Source: Cerrena zonata
Lineage: Eukaryota > Basidiomycota > Agaricomycetes > Polyporales > Cerrenaceae
Reading direction: 5' to 3'
Assembly: GCA_038087015.1 (NCBI GenBank)
Contig: JASBNA010000017.1
Location: 62,001 to 126,000 of the forward strand
Length of the DNA: 64,000 nt
Below, in pieces: positions 47,978 through 58,971 of this stretch (positions are counted from its first letter, which is position 1; each line of letters starts with the position of its first letter). The notes beneath the pieces are model-generated. The model did not search any database and had not been told where the DNA came from. It saw only the letters and a list, made by a program, of their open reading frames with translations. A program made the position numbers and the translations under genes.

Positions 47978-48321
47978 TAGTATACCTCATAGCCGCCGTG
48001 TGTAGTGCATACCGTTCATTAGTATGCACCACGAGTTTGCCGGATATCATGACGATAGACTATATATGGGTATGACTTTGTACTATCTGGCATTTAATTT
48101 GCTTTTCCGAGTCCGAGTCCAAGTCCGACCTACTAGATCATGGACGTTACCTTCTTTGTCGTGGACTTCTTTGTTGCAAAAGCACAATATATACTAGCCT
48201 AGCTACTCTGCGCTGAACTATACTGGCAGGTATTTGATCTTGGCATACTCTTTGGATTCATTGTTAACACGTTAGATCAGTTTTCTTGCATCGTAGCTGG
48301 AACCGGATTCAGTATCGAAGC
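47978..48321. other. Intergenic region; right copy of the duplicated promoter segment
   Basis: 48035-48290 matches 43690-43925 with indels, including tatatatggg at 48061-48070 and gacttctttgttgcaaa near 48167. Confidence 0.65.
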
Positions 48322-50038
48322 ATGCATCCTTGCCTTCAAATCCTAGAGGTCCTAAAAATGATTGCAGGCGAGTTGTACGATGAAGCAGAAGTCTGGGAGA
48401 ACCCGGCCGCAGAGGATGCTACGAAACGATCACCAATTCCGCACAACCCTCTTCTAGCTTGGACATTAACTTGTCGAACCTTTGTTGAGCCGGGTTTAGA
48501 TGTTTTGTGGCGTTCCTTGAAAAGCCCGTACCCTATAGGTTTCGCGTTCCAGCCAAATGTACAGCCTGTTTTTGGCACTGACGACCTGTATGTGGAAACG
48601 GATGATGAGGACGAGAATGGAGAGGACCAAGGTACAAACAAAGACGTGAGTAGGACTGGCCACCTCTAAATCTCAGGGCATATGTTGTATAGAGAATGAC
48701 ACATTCGTCATGTAGTTCTTGCTAGGATTTTCCGCAGTCCCTAGCCCCACAGACTGGAATCGATTTACGTCTCGCTATGCCAGACGGGTCAGGGCTATAG
48801 AATATTGGGAAAATCCAAGGCTGAAATATGGTATCAGCCCACGTTTCATGAGAGAAATAGCCTCGTATCGTCCTCCCGGTAATCTGTTACCCAACCTCCG
48901 AGAGTCTGAATGGTGTGACAATTGCAAGCAAACGTTCCCGTTCATCACACTGTTCCTCACGCCGGCCTTGACTTTCATCAGAGTCAGCTTCCAGTCTAAT
49001 AGGAATGCCACCAGGTTCTTCGATCTTATGCATGTATTTGCGCCTGCATTGAAAATCGTGATCTTCGAGTGTGATTCTTTCACACCGACACCGGTCATGC
49101 GGGCTGCCTTTGCGAGAACGCTTTCCTCATGGAAATCACTCGCCACTTTCTATATTTTAGCTAAGCCGGAAATCCTACCCATGTCGGCAGAGAACATCCT
49201 GACGCTCTCACAATGCGACAAGCTTCAAGATCTGGAAGTCCCACTCGAATCTGATCTACCTCCAACCATAGGTACCTTCTTCACGCAGGCAGGCTACTTT
49301 CCCTCCCTTCAAGATCTTGTCATTCGTTTGACGGAGAATCACTCGCTTTCCCTGCCATTCACTTCCAGAATGGTCAAAGCAATCCGTTCGCAAAACTTCC
49401 GATCATTTGACCTCGAGATCAAGTCCCCATGTACGCCTGCCGAGATTCAAGACCTCCTCTGTGCTATTACTACCCACAAACGGCTCCAGAGGCTATTTCT
49501 GAAGGCATCTTCCCCCTCAATGGTTAACGAGGGCATTGATATGTCCGACGAGCTCATGGAGCCTCTATTACAGCTCACTGATCTCGAACGTTTCGTCATC
49601 GAAGAGTTTCCTCTGTGGATGACTACGGAGCTATTGGGCAAGATGGCTCGAGCTTGGTCCAAGATATCCAAGCTAAGATGTCGCAGGCACTCTTGGTGGG
49701 GCACCACACCTCCTGCTTCCACACTCAACATCACGGATCTCGAAATCCTCACGAAACTATGTCCAAAGCTAGAGGAGCTTTCCATACCGTTTCTTTCAAC
49801 ACTTGATGGGGACACTACCTTGGGACCAGAAACCTTAGATTCCAGTCTAACCGTACAACGGGACCGCGATGTTGCTTTGGAACTGGAAGTAGATCAATGT
49901 AACGTCGTGAACCAAATTTCCGCCGCACGTTATCTGCTACGTCTTTACCCACGACTCGAGATTATCCAACACGAGGGGGAGTGGGAGGAGACAAAGGAAC
50001 TCATAAATGAGCTCAGAGGGAATATGGATATTTCATAG
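48322..50038 (+). CDS. F-box-like protein, cluster member 4
   Basis: Exons 48322-48645 and 48716-50038. The ATG at 48322 (MHPCLQILEVLKMIAGELYD) is chosen by alignment to member 2. Exon 1 continues EAEVWENPAAEDATKRSPIP, LLAWTLTCRTFVEPGLDVLW and PYPIGFAFQPNVQPVFG, with an acidic linker containing TDDEDENGEDQG. Exon 2 begins FLLGFSAVPSPTDWNRFTSR, and later has ISPRFMREIASYRPPGNLLP and LTKLCPKLEELSIPFLSTLD. It ends KELINELRGNMDIS. Frame intact, ~545 residues. It is a recent duplicate of member 2, promoter included. Confidence 0.86.
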
Positions 50039-50237
50039 AATTGTTAAAGTTCAGCTCGCCCAATATGGATTTACACCGTCACGGACTCATTTAGGGAAAT
50101 TTCCAGGTATAATAGGGACCTTGGGGCTCTAATCCATAAATTATACACTACGGATAATAACCTCGTGTAACGATGGTATATAACCAAGAAGCATGTATAA
50201 AGCGCACCAGAACCATGCTAGCACGGCGAGATTTAGA

Positions 50238-51475
50238 TCATGACGACGATGGCGGTGGTGTAGGTGGTTTCTTCGATGAGATAATCCGAACAGCATCTTT
50301 AGTGAAGAGGTACGACGCTCCGCTCCATATTGTCGTCGCACCAACCACCCATCTAAGAGCGAATCAGATTCAATATAGCCGTGGGTCATTAAGTGGGAAA
50401 AGTTGAACGTACTGTAGTGCTTGAAGACCGAGACCAATATCGACTGGCAGGATTGGACTGACAGTAGTAGTTCCCATTAAGAGGAGTTGTAATGCGGTAT
50501 TAACCTTATTTTAAAATAAACGAGGCTTAATGAATGAAGCAATGTCTTCTCAAATTCGACGTACTTTGCTAATATATGTTGGACGAACTTCTGCCGACGG
50601 TATCGAGAAGTCCCAATATCGTGCAAACGTTTTCTATAAGCACGTTAGCATAGTTGTCATACCTTTGGAAATTCGGATATACTCACTGGGGCAGGAAGTG
50701 ACGTATACCGAATCCAGAACGCGGACAAGCTAAGCAGGACATCTCGCCCCAGAATAATCACAGCAAGAGGTACTATTGTAGAAACAGAATTCAGAACAAC
50801 CTTGACACATATTTCAGAAAGGAACGAGGCGTACATGGAAGAAGTCCTTTCACAGCCAAGGTAATTGTCAGCGTCGTCATCAACGTCTTGTCCGCCGCAG
50901 GGTCTAATATCGTTCCCAGCACACTCTGCATATTATACCGTCTTGCCAAATAACCATCGACCTTTTCCCAATTTACTTAAGAATGATGTGACGCTAATTT
51001 GCAGATGTAGATGACTCACGAGGTCAGTTAATCCTGCATAGACAAGGAGTCCTGTGGCAAGTGTAAAATCATTGTTGATTATACTCCAGCCGAGAACAGG
51101 ACACGCGAGAATACGAGAGACAGTAAGGAGATTCGGGATGGTGTAGATGTTTTCTCGTATAGTCGCCAATGTCGGTTTTTTATCTTTGACCTCTAGTGGA
51201 GATTCATCCTTTCTCTCAGGAAGTATTGGCGGTTTAGGGTCGTTATGTGAAGTCAAGCGAAGTAACGATCGAGAGAAGTATCGAGGCCGTAGATTATGAG
51301 GCGAAGTTATAGGTAAGCACGCTGTTGACGAAGCTATCGGGTCGTGTCGAAGCCGCGTTATTCGAGTATTATGAGATGGTGTACGTGTTCTCGCAAGAGT
51401 AGAGAATGACAATGTTGTCCTCGATGGAGATTGCTTTTGACAACATAGTCGAACGGTGAGCGTAGTGGAGAACAT
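50238..51475 (-). CDS. CRD1: Cardiolipin synthase (CDP-alcohol phosphatidyltransferase)
   Basis: Makes cardiolipin from CDP-diacylglycerol and phosphatidylglycerol in the mitochondrial inner membrane. The first exon starts at 51475 with an Arg/Ser/Thr-rich presequence (MFSTTLTVRLCCQKQSPSRT), followed by TIRENIYTIPNLLTVSRILA. The CDP-alcohol phosphotransferase signature is formed across the first splice: TDLVDGYLARRYNMQ then SVLGTILDPAADK, containing all the conserved Asp, Gly, Ala and Arg positions. Later exons give IILGRDVLLSLSAFWIRYTS, KTFARYWDFSIPSAEVRPTY, VNTALQLLLMGTTTVSPILP and TIWSGASYLFTKDAVRIISS, with a Pro/Ser tail and stop at 50238. Six exons were assembled by eye; frame is maintained throughout. 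The eukaryotic CDP-alcohol type, as in yeast Crd1. Confidence 0.93.
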
Positions 51476-51666
51476 CTTGTAAGTGCTAGACGCCCATCAT
51501 CGTCATTGCAATTTTGATGCCGGCTTCAGCTCAACTGCTTACGCACATCATAAGGCATAAATCTATGGGTATGTTATTTAATGTGAGTGTAGATAATACA
51601 ACGAAGCCAAGGATACAGAGATCAGAAAGTATACAATTCTAAGATTCCACCAACACCTCCAAGCTT

Positions 51667-52707
51667 TTACACGCTCATCTTCATGGCAATGCTTGGATGA
51701 GGATCGTACCCCTCCACCACAATGTCCTCACTAACAAAATCATCAATACTCTCCACCTTCGTATTCAACCTCAACTTCGGGAATGGTTTCGGTTCTCTCT
51801 TGAGCTGTACCTCCAACGCTTCCACATGATCTCGATAGACATGAGCATCGCCCAATTGGATGATGAGTTCGTGAGGTTCTGTATTTGTAACGTGTGCGAT
51901 CATATGTGTGAGGAGTGCGTATGAGGCAATGTTGAAGGGGATGCCGAGTCCGAGATCGGCGGAACGTTGGTACATGAGACAAGAGAGTTTGGGTTTGGAG
52001 GTTGGATCCGAGGGGTCTGGGAGGTGGACGTAGAATTGGCAGAGCATATGACAGGGCGGGAGGGCCATGAGAGGGATGTCTGCAACAACATCAACTCCTC
52101 GAAAGAGATGGAAATGAAGAAACATACCAGCAGGATTCCAAGCACTCAAAATAATTCTTCTATCTGTAGGATCCTCCTTGATCTTCCTAATACACTCCGC
52201 CAACTGATCGACACCCTTCCCACTATAATCTCCATCACAATCCTCATACCTAGCACCGAAGTGCCTCCACTGGAATCCATACACAGGTCCTAAATCCCCC
52301 TCTCGTCGATGTCCCAACCCCCTCTTCTCCAAAAACTCCTTGCTCCCATTCCCATCCCAGATCTTCACACCTTTTGCTGACAACAATTTTGAATCAGTAG
52401 ATCCATGGATAAACCAAAGAAGTTCCTCAACGATCCCTCGGAGGAATGTACGTTTTGTGGTTAGAAGGGGGAGAACATTGTCAGAGAGGGAGAAACGGAG
52501 AGGTGGTGGGGCGAAGAGGGAGAGTGTACCCGTGCCTGTACGGTCTGGACGAATAGCACCTGTGTCGAGTACGGTTCGGATGAGGTTGAGGTATTGTTGT
52601 TCCTCGTGTTGTTTCTCTGGTTGACTTGTGGGCACTGTCATTTTTTGATTAGGGATGGCTTGGAGATGGTTAGGCACTTGGACGCGACGCGAGAACGCGC
52701 TTGTCAC
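51667..52707 (-). CDS. CDC21: Thymidylate synthase
   Basis: Methylates dUMP to dTMP using methylene-tetrahydrofolate. The enzyme proper begins near the ATG at 52641 ([20 protein letters not shown]); the frame is open to an earlier ATG at 52707 that would add a basic 22-residue leader. Conserved blocks: [71 protein letters not shown], the catalytic Cys in [46 protein letters not shown] and a C-terminal KMSV. A 48 bp intron (52127-52080, GTATGT...TTGCAG) interrupts between NPA and DIPLM. It is a multiple of three and has no stop codon, so a plain ORF reading hides it. About 330 residues after splicing. Confidence 0.95.
   Translation of the reverse strand: MTSAFSRRVQVPNHLQAIPNQKMTVPTSQPEKQHEEQQYLNLIRTVLDTGAIRPDRTGTGTLSLFAPPPLRFSLSDNVLPLLTTKRTFLRGIVEELLWFIHGSTDSKLLSAKGVKIWDGNGSKEFLEKRGLGHRREGDLGPVYGFQWRHFGARYEDCDGDYSGKGVDQLAECIRKIKEDPTDRRIILSAWNPAGMFLHFHLFRGVDVVADIPLMALPPCHMLCQFYVHLPDPSDPTSKPKLSCLMYQRSADLGLGIPFNIASYALLTHMIAHVTNTEPHELIIQLGDAHVYRDHVEALEVQLKREPKPFPKLRLNTKVESIDDFVSEDIVVEGYDPHPSIAMKMSV
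52080..52127 (-). other. 48-bp in-frame, stop-free intron of thymidylate synthase
   Basis: Removing it restores the universally conserved [13 protein letters not shown] spacing just before the catalytic cysteine. Keeping it would insert 16 residues there. Donor GTATGT and acceptor TTGCAG are good consensus sites. Confidence 0.85.
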
Positions 52708-55700
52708 GCTAGCTAAAGTACCGCGTTAGAGTGTGACCTCACGCGTCGAAGTCACGTCATGTGCTTGCAAGCTAAATGATTTTAAGTAAATGTCTACAGA
52801 GCCTCTGCCATTACTTTGAAGAAATAATGCGACCTGAAGCATGAATGATGCTCGCAGAACGTTTCTAAAAATTCGATGCGAGAAAATTTCTCCAAGCCTA
52901 CCAATACCCACTTCATTTCAACTTGAAGTCGAACAACTATCTATCTCCTCACTCAGTCGAGCTAGAAATGCTACATGCAATACGGTTCCACTTCCATGTG
53001 TATCTTTAGGTCGCAGCACGGCCTAGCCACGACCCAGCCAGGATCTGACGTACGAGAGCGGGTTACAAGGGTTTCATCTATATTTGTATACCAAAAGCTA
53101 ACCTACAAATGGCAGCAGATCAGTAGATACATATGGGGAACCTTGATTACAATCATCTAGGCCGTTAGAGCGCAAAACAACGATGCATCCAAGTCCTAAC
53201 CCCAACATACTTGCGGTCCCGTCAGCAATACGACATACCGTACAACTGTTTGAAAGCAAGCTTCCATTTTGGGATCACCTACAGATGTTTCCCGCGAACA
53301 TAAATAAACAATGTCGTAAGCACCGGTAGTTGAGCTTACCCCACACATTCAGTTATTTGAATTGAACCCCCGGTCATTTGAAACGGTCTTTGATGATGGG
53401 TACGTCCTAAAATTGCAAAGCCCGCCCAACCAAGGTTTCGGCGATGGTTTCTTGATTCGCTAGAAGCAGTGAAGCAGAGACGGCACGGAAAAGTCCGATA
53501 GCTATTACAACAACGAACGCCTGCCGACGACACTGCACTAAGAACAGAGCAATATCAAGGGATCAGAGGACTGACGCGTTCAATACAGCTCTGCGGGTAA
53601 GTTCCGTCTGTCCGCAGTTTGGGAGAGTATATTGGCGGCCAACGCTCAACAAGCACCGTCATATGCATAGACCCAAATACGAGTTTCAGCTGTCAAAAGT
53701 ATTGCAGGATAGTGTACGTATTCCGAAAGGCTTGCCAGTGTCATAGGGTACGCACGTTGTCATGCCAGACCTAGAATCCGAGTACAGCTGGAGACGTTGC
53801 ATATTGAAGCATGCCCAATTCGCAACCAGAGACTCCTACCAATCAAATGGAAGCAAGAACCGATGCAGGGCAACAGAATGGGCCATGATGACAGATGCGC
53901 CGGCCCGCGGAGTTGCAGCGTCCGAAACATGTCCCTCTTTCGACGTGTTCACCTGACCCCGCGTGTTTCTCGTCAGGATGCAGAGATAGATCTACATTCG
54001 CTCCTATGTGGTGAAGTCGCTCGGAGAAATAGAGGGTTTGGAGAGATGGAGGGAAGAGCTACTCTGCCAGTGGACCAGAGGATCCTGTGACCGGGTAGCG
54101 TGGATCCTGAACCCGGATTATTGGATCTCGAGTTCCTGGCGTTGTGGGTCCACCTAGAGTGGGCGGAGCGGGAAGATCGTGATTCGTGATCGCACCCAAG
54201 ATCGCGAACAGAACAGAACAGATGAGAGAGAGGAGAGGAGCCTCGGAGGAAAGCATCAAATTCGCTCCAGATCCGGGGAGAAAAGGAACAGGGCCATGAC
54301 ATGGGAGAGTCTGATTGGTGGTGCTATGTGAGAAGCTGGGGAAGCCGAGTGCGGGGAAAAGAAGGTTTGCATATACGGTAGTTGTGTTTTCGGGGTGTTC
54401 TGGCAGGGTGCTGGTGAGCGGTACTTGGGAGGCCATAGACGGTTATGGTGAGAATGAGGAATATATTTATCGAAAGAGTTTTTGGATTTCGTTGTGGATA
54501 GAGTGTGTGATTGATGTATTCGGTGAACTACACATAGCTGGTTATATGCGCTGTAACAACAGGGGAATCTAGCATAGGACCCGAAGAGCGTTCAGGTTCG
54601 AGATGCGTCGTCCCTCTTTCCTACATAGAACAGCCTTCCAGGCAGGAGATGGAATCCGGATCCATGAATACTTTCACATATTTCTATGCGGACGGGAATA
54701 ATGAGTTAAAATCTGCATGTCCGAAGCTCAAGATGGCGAGAGGTTCTGGCAAATGATGGAAGTTCGTAGTTGTGCAAACGGATTCCGTTGCCAGTGAGAG
54801 ACGAAGCGATGACCAATAAATCTGACACAGTCACATATTTGAGTTTTCGGAAACCCGTTACATTGACTCTTCATACGTACTCATCCGAACTAGTAGTAAG
54901 CTTAGTAGTACGCAAGAGACCGGGATCTGGAGATTGGGCCGGAACAAAGTCAAAGTAGGAGACCTACTGTCCGCCACTGGCACTCGGTGTACTCATCAAG
55001 GCAGCGGAGCGGGAGAGACGTCGATTATTGGAAAAGGAGGCAAGGCGTCTTTGGGTTTCGTTGTAGATATACGGTGCAACGGTGTACGGCAGGTGAGTTG
55101 CACATAGTTGTTCATGTTCAAGATGCGGCAGTCTTTTTCTCTATAAAGAGTAACCTTTCGGGTAGGAAGAGAAAGCGGATCCATGCAGCCTTTCAGCGTG
55201 CCTTCAAGCTTCGGAAACTCACGGTATTAGATCGATTCTTCATACCTATACAAAGCAAATGACATGGGTAGATACTTTGATGTTCCGTTTGTATACGCAT
55301 AAGGACACAAACCGACCTTTTTTAGAATGTCACCAAAAGTCTAAGATCCAGCGTCACTGGTGTCAAGTTTTGGACAGAACGGATGCAATGAAATAAAACT
55401 AGTACGCAAGAGACCGGAATCTGAGATGAGGCCGGAACACAGTCAGAGTGGTAGACCCACTGTCCGCCACTGCAACTTGCTGTACCCGTGAAGGGAGCGG
55501 AACGGGAGAGAGACGTCAAGTGACCAGACCGGTGTGCCCGAAAGTGGTAGGCAAGAGAGCAGAGAGACCGTATTGGAAAGGACATGTTGGTTGCGCAGTT
55601 GTGTGAGAGTTGCTTGACGAGTGCTTGGCCAGAGCATGGGAGAGCACTCGAGCAAGATTTTGCTAGTGCAGCGAAAGACGAGAGGAGCGGGAGGCGCGAC

Positions 55701-56254
55701 ATTCGATCGTCGGGGCGCGAGAACACATGAGCAGGCACAGTGGACAGGACGGGACAGGCGAATGGCCGTGGGGGCATTTGTCGGGAAAAGAAGATGAAGC
55801 GTGCCTCGGCGTTGCTGACTGGGGCGTCGAACGGGGCACGGAGGGGAACAAGGGCGGGGGCACGTGCATCTTCCGGCGGTATTCCGGGAACGAGCTGGCG
55901 GTGGTTGGGACGAAGACTGAACTTGGAACGCCCGCTTGCCACAGGCGCTTCCTCGCTCTTGCTGCAATTTGTCTCTCTCACTCCCAGTCATCCATGTCCC
56001 CCTCTGCTCGCTCTCTCTACTAACGGCGGCGGCTCCGTCCTGCCCATCTTCGCCCCCAGCCTGCTCGCCATCCCTTCCAAGCTCCGTCAAGCACCCCACA
56101 ACGCCCCTCGACGACCAGTGCTTTTTCGGGAGGATCAAACCACCCTTCCTCCGTCCTGCTTTTTCTTTTACGACTGTTATATTACTCTTCTCTTTTCTCC
56201 CCTCTGTACTTCCTCTGCTCTGCTAATCTGGCGCCCCACCACCCTTCCCCCTCA
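52708..56254. other. 3.5 kb gene-poor, partly duplicated interval
   Basis: Promoter of thymidylate synthase at the left and a CT-rich leader of the REG1-like gene at the right (about 55980-56250). A minus-strand frame at 54436-54059 (MASQVPLTSTLPEHPENTTT...) is open for 125 codons, Pro-rich, without family features; it may be chance. A diverged direct duplication fills 54.4-55.5 kb (separate entry). Long overlapping frames at 55.3-56.4 kb look compositional. Confidence 0.5.
54478..55525. repeat. Diverged tandem duplication, unit about 0.5 kb
   Basis: Phrases recur in the same order. Ggatttcgttgtgg near 54485 recurs as gggtttcgttgtag near 55053. The word gcggatccatg-type near 54657 recurs near 55175. 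The phrase gtacgcaagagaccggg at 54908 recurs as gtacgcaagagaccgga at 55402, followed in both by ctgtccgccactg and then by gagcgg-a-cgggagagacgtc. Unit offset is 494-570 bp because of indels. No coding frame is shared, so this seems to be non-coding duplication or a decayed element. Confidence 0.6.
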
Positions 56255-58971
56255 ATGCCTGTTCCGGCCACCCTCACAAGCTACCTCCCCACCCTTCTCG
56301 TCAAAGTCTCACCCACCACTGCCGTCCCTGACGATTCCTCGTTTTCCACCCTGCCCCAGGGCCAGGTCGACTATCTCTCACATGATTGGCGTGAAGAAGA
56401 TGTCTGGCGGTCGTGGAGGAGTATGACGAGGCAGAAGAATGCCATCGCCAACGGTATGCGATTGGAAAATGCCAGTTGGCGGACGTGGTGGAAATAACGG
56501 AATAAACTCAAGACGATCAACCCAGAGACTCTGAACTGGTGAGTCAACCTTCTCTGTTTTCTAATCCAAACTCTGCAAAACGATGGCTCGCGTTGCTCCG
56601 GCTCGATTGGTTCCGTCGATGGCGATTGCTGCTCTACGTCTGCGCTGTGAACATGGTCAAGTGTCACAGCGATCCCATCATTTCCTTAGTATCGTCTACG
56701 CCTTCGCAAAAAATCGCTGCTCTTGAGAGTCATAGTCAAGGCTTAGGACTCATGCTCGCAATGCTTCTTAACGATGGTCGACGCTTCCCGCATTCGAGGG
56801 TTTCTTTTGCCTCCCAGACAACTCTCGGAGAGTACATGACTAGCGATCTCCATCCGCACACAGGGTGGGACATGATTTTCTCTCTGGCGTATCGGCCAGA
56901 ATGCTGGGATGTTGTAGCGGAATGTCAAGATGCGTCATTGGGTATCCCCCTTGCACGGGTAGAACTCACTACCCTGGTCATGGTGGGATTGTCTAAATAC
57001 GACGCTGTTCATGCACATCCTATTCCATTCTCGCCTGCTTTCTTTTCCTCCCAAATCACGCCGTGATCGCAATCAGTGCCCTCGGTCCCTTCGATGAAGA
57101 TCCGATTTCGCTTTTCATTGTCATTGTTGCGTGTTCTCTTTACATCCCTCCCGTTTCCGCTTTGTTCGCTTTGTTGCCCATCGACTTGCTCGAGCAAAGA
57201 TGCTAAACGGACCGGGAGTAATGCTCCAAAGCTCCTTGTTGAGGATAGCAAACGTGCAGTCGTCCCTTGTACGCAGTATGGGCGTATTGTTTTGTCTGGC
57301 GTACCTCTCGCAGTGCTGGGATGTTGTACTGGAAGGCGAAGATGCGTCGTTGGGTAGTACTCACTACCTTGGACATGGAAATCTCTCGATACGAAGTTGT
57401 TCGTGCATGCTCTGGTATACTCTCGGCCGCTTTCTTTCCCTCCGAAATCGTGTTGTGATCCTCAACTTGGTTGAGGATCACTACACTAGGGTACTTCGAT
57501 GGAGATCCGATTTCACTTTTGATTGCCAAAGTTGTGTGAATGTGGACTTGTCGATGGCGATTACATCGTCCTGTCAAATGTACCAGCGATCTCTTCTGTT
57601 TTTCATTTCGGTATTTGCATACCGACATCCACAGCTCACAAGGATGCCTACTTCGAGGGTGTATGAAGCTGTTTTGCTGTCCCCGGGTCGTGTTGTTACG
57701 AGTAACAACGAGATCCGTCGGGTATAATGGCGTTGGAGCCTCCTTTCTCACCGCCCTTCAGCTCGCATTGTGTGCCTTACCTGGACTCGATAACGTTTTT
57801 TCACATCCTTCCGGGAACTATTGCACATCTCGTCGATCTCGAGGGCGTTCATTCCAGTGCATTTGTCCCCCCTGTTTCGGCAAATGCGATGGTCGGCCAC
57901 GCTTCCCTCGTGCTTTCGAGTCTCGACCTCTCTGGCTTTCTGGAGCATTCAGGCTTTGCAATAAGGGGGATCCTTTCATACTCGACCTTGCACTCGATAG
58001 AATGCAGAGTCTAGATCCCAGCTGATGAGATGAGCCATTTTCGCGAGCCATCGTTCTGCGTCCCTCTCCATATACAACAATAAGCTCCGTTACTAATCAT
58101 TCTCTCCTCTACAGGCTCAAGGATTCAGACGTAACATGGCTATACGGACCCCTCCACGTCGGTACAGACTGGACCGACTACCGCCAACCCAAGAAAACCC
58201 TACACAAGAAGACGAGTATGGACCATCTCCCGTCCCTCGCTTCTCCCTCCGCCGTCAAGCCCTCGGCACCGACGACGAAGCCGATCCTCAAGCGACGAAG
58301 TATCTCGCAGCTGCTCTCTCTGCCCGCAAGTCCATTTTTCGACCAAGATGGGAGCGAGGAGAATGATTCGGAAGACGAAGATCACGATGGTGTTCTGGAA
58401 CGACCGAAATTGCTCCACACGAAGAGCGATACGCATATCAGTTGGCGGTCTCGGCCTCATCGGAAAGACTCTCCCCCTCGGATTATCGCGTCTGAGGTGG
58501 GTAAGAGTGGAGACGATGGTCTGGAATCTGCGACAGGCACGAGTACGACGATAGCGACGGAGGAGTCGTCGAGATCGTCGACGGATTCATCTCAGAGCGA
58601 CGAGTTGGTGGTGCCGAAGAAGAAACATATTAGCTTTAACACGTTCGTGGAACAGTGTATTGCGATCGAGAAACCGAAGCCGAAGAGGAAGAGTTTCGTG
58701 GGTGCGAGGACGAGCTTCTTCCATGATGCGATGTATGATGATGGGTCAGTATCTGTTTCTCATGTTTTCCGTTAGAGATGCTCTGATAATTTTGTCTCTA
58801 TTCTCACTGTATAGGTACGACGAAGATTCGGAGATGGGATGTGAAGGCGACGAGCGATGCGAGCTCTGTTGCGAGTCGGTACGTCGCAAGAGAAAGACAT
58901 TGTCTTTCATTCTTGCGATGTTTCGAATTGCAGCATTTGCTTTCATTCGGAAACGTCAGAATGCAAGATAG
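56255..58971 (+). CDS. REG1: REG1-like PP1 regulatory subunit, interrupted by an in-frame TAA
   Basis: Yeast Reg1 targets PP1 (Glc7) to the Snf1 kinase in glucose repression. Exon 1 (56255-56538) starts MPVPATLTSYLPTLLVKV. It contains the areA/REG1-type domain QVDYLSHDWREEDVWRSWRS, RLENASWRTWWK, then TAA at 56495-56497 where relatives have Gln, and then in the same frame RNKLKTINPETLNW. The frame continues after a 1576 bp intron (56539-58114, branch TACTAAT) as LKDSDVTWLYGPLHVGTDW. Exon 2 adds ILKRRSISQLLSLPASPFFD, an acidic stretch and the RVxF-like PP1 docking site KKKHISFNTFVEQCIAIEKP. A last exon at about 58816 reads YDEDSEMGCEGDERCELCC and stops at 58971, much shorter than usual for the family. 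This is a pseudogene, a readthrough gene or a base-call error; family assignment is firm. Confidence 0.8.
56616..57670. repeat. Diverged direct repeats inside the first intron of the REG1-like gene
   Basis: Gctgggatgttgta followed by gatgcgtc-ttgggta occurs near 56903 and near 57315. Tttctttccctccgaaatc-type sequence occurs near 57040 and 57430. Tcgatg-agatccgatttc occurs near 57091 and 57496 (offset 405-412 bp). A further pair, tcgatggcgatt with cagcgat ~50 bp later, occurs near 56616 and 57551. The order suggests repeated, partly permuted duplication of a ~400 bp unit. Confidence 0.65.

Noticed and set aside
55322..56426. Long overlapping frames on both strands
   Set aside because: They overlap one another in a CT/GA-rich leader and repeat region without domain, splice or homology support.
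57727..58014. 95-codon frame in the REG1 intron
   Set aside because: No family features. It lies within an intron with strong branch and acceptor; kept only as a note.
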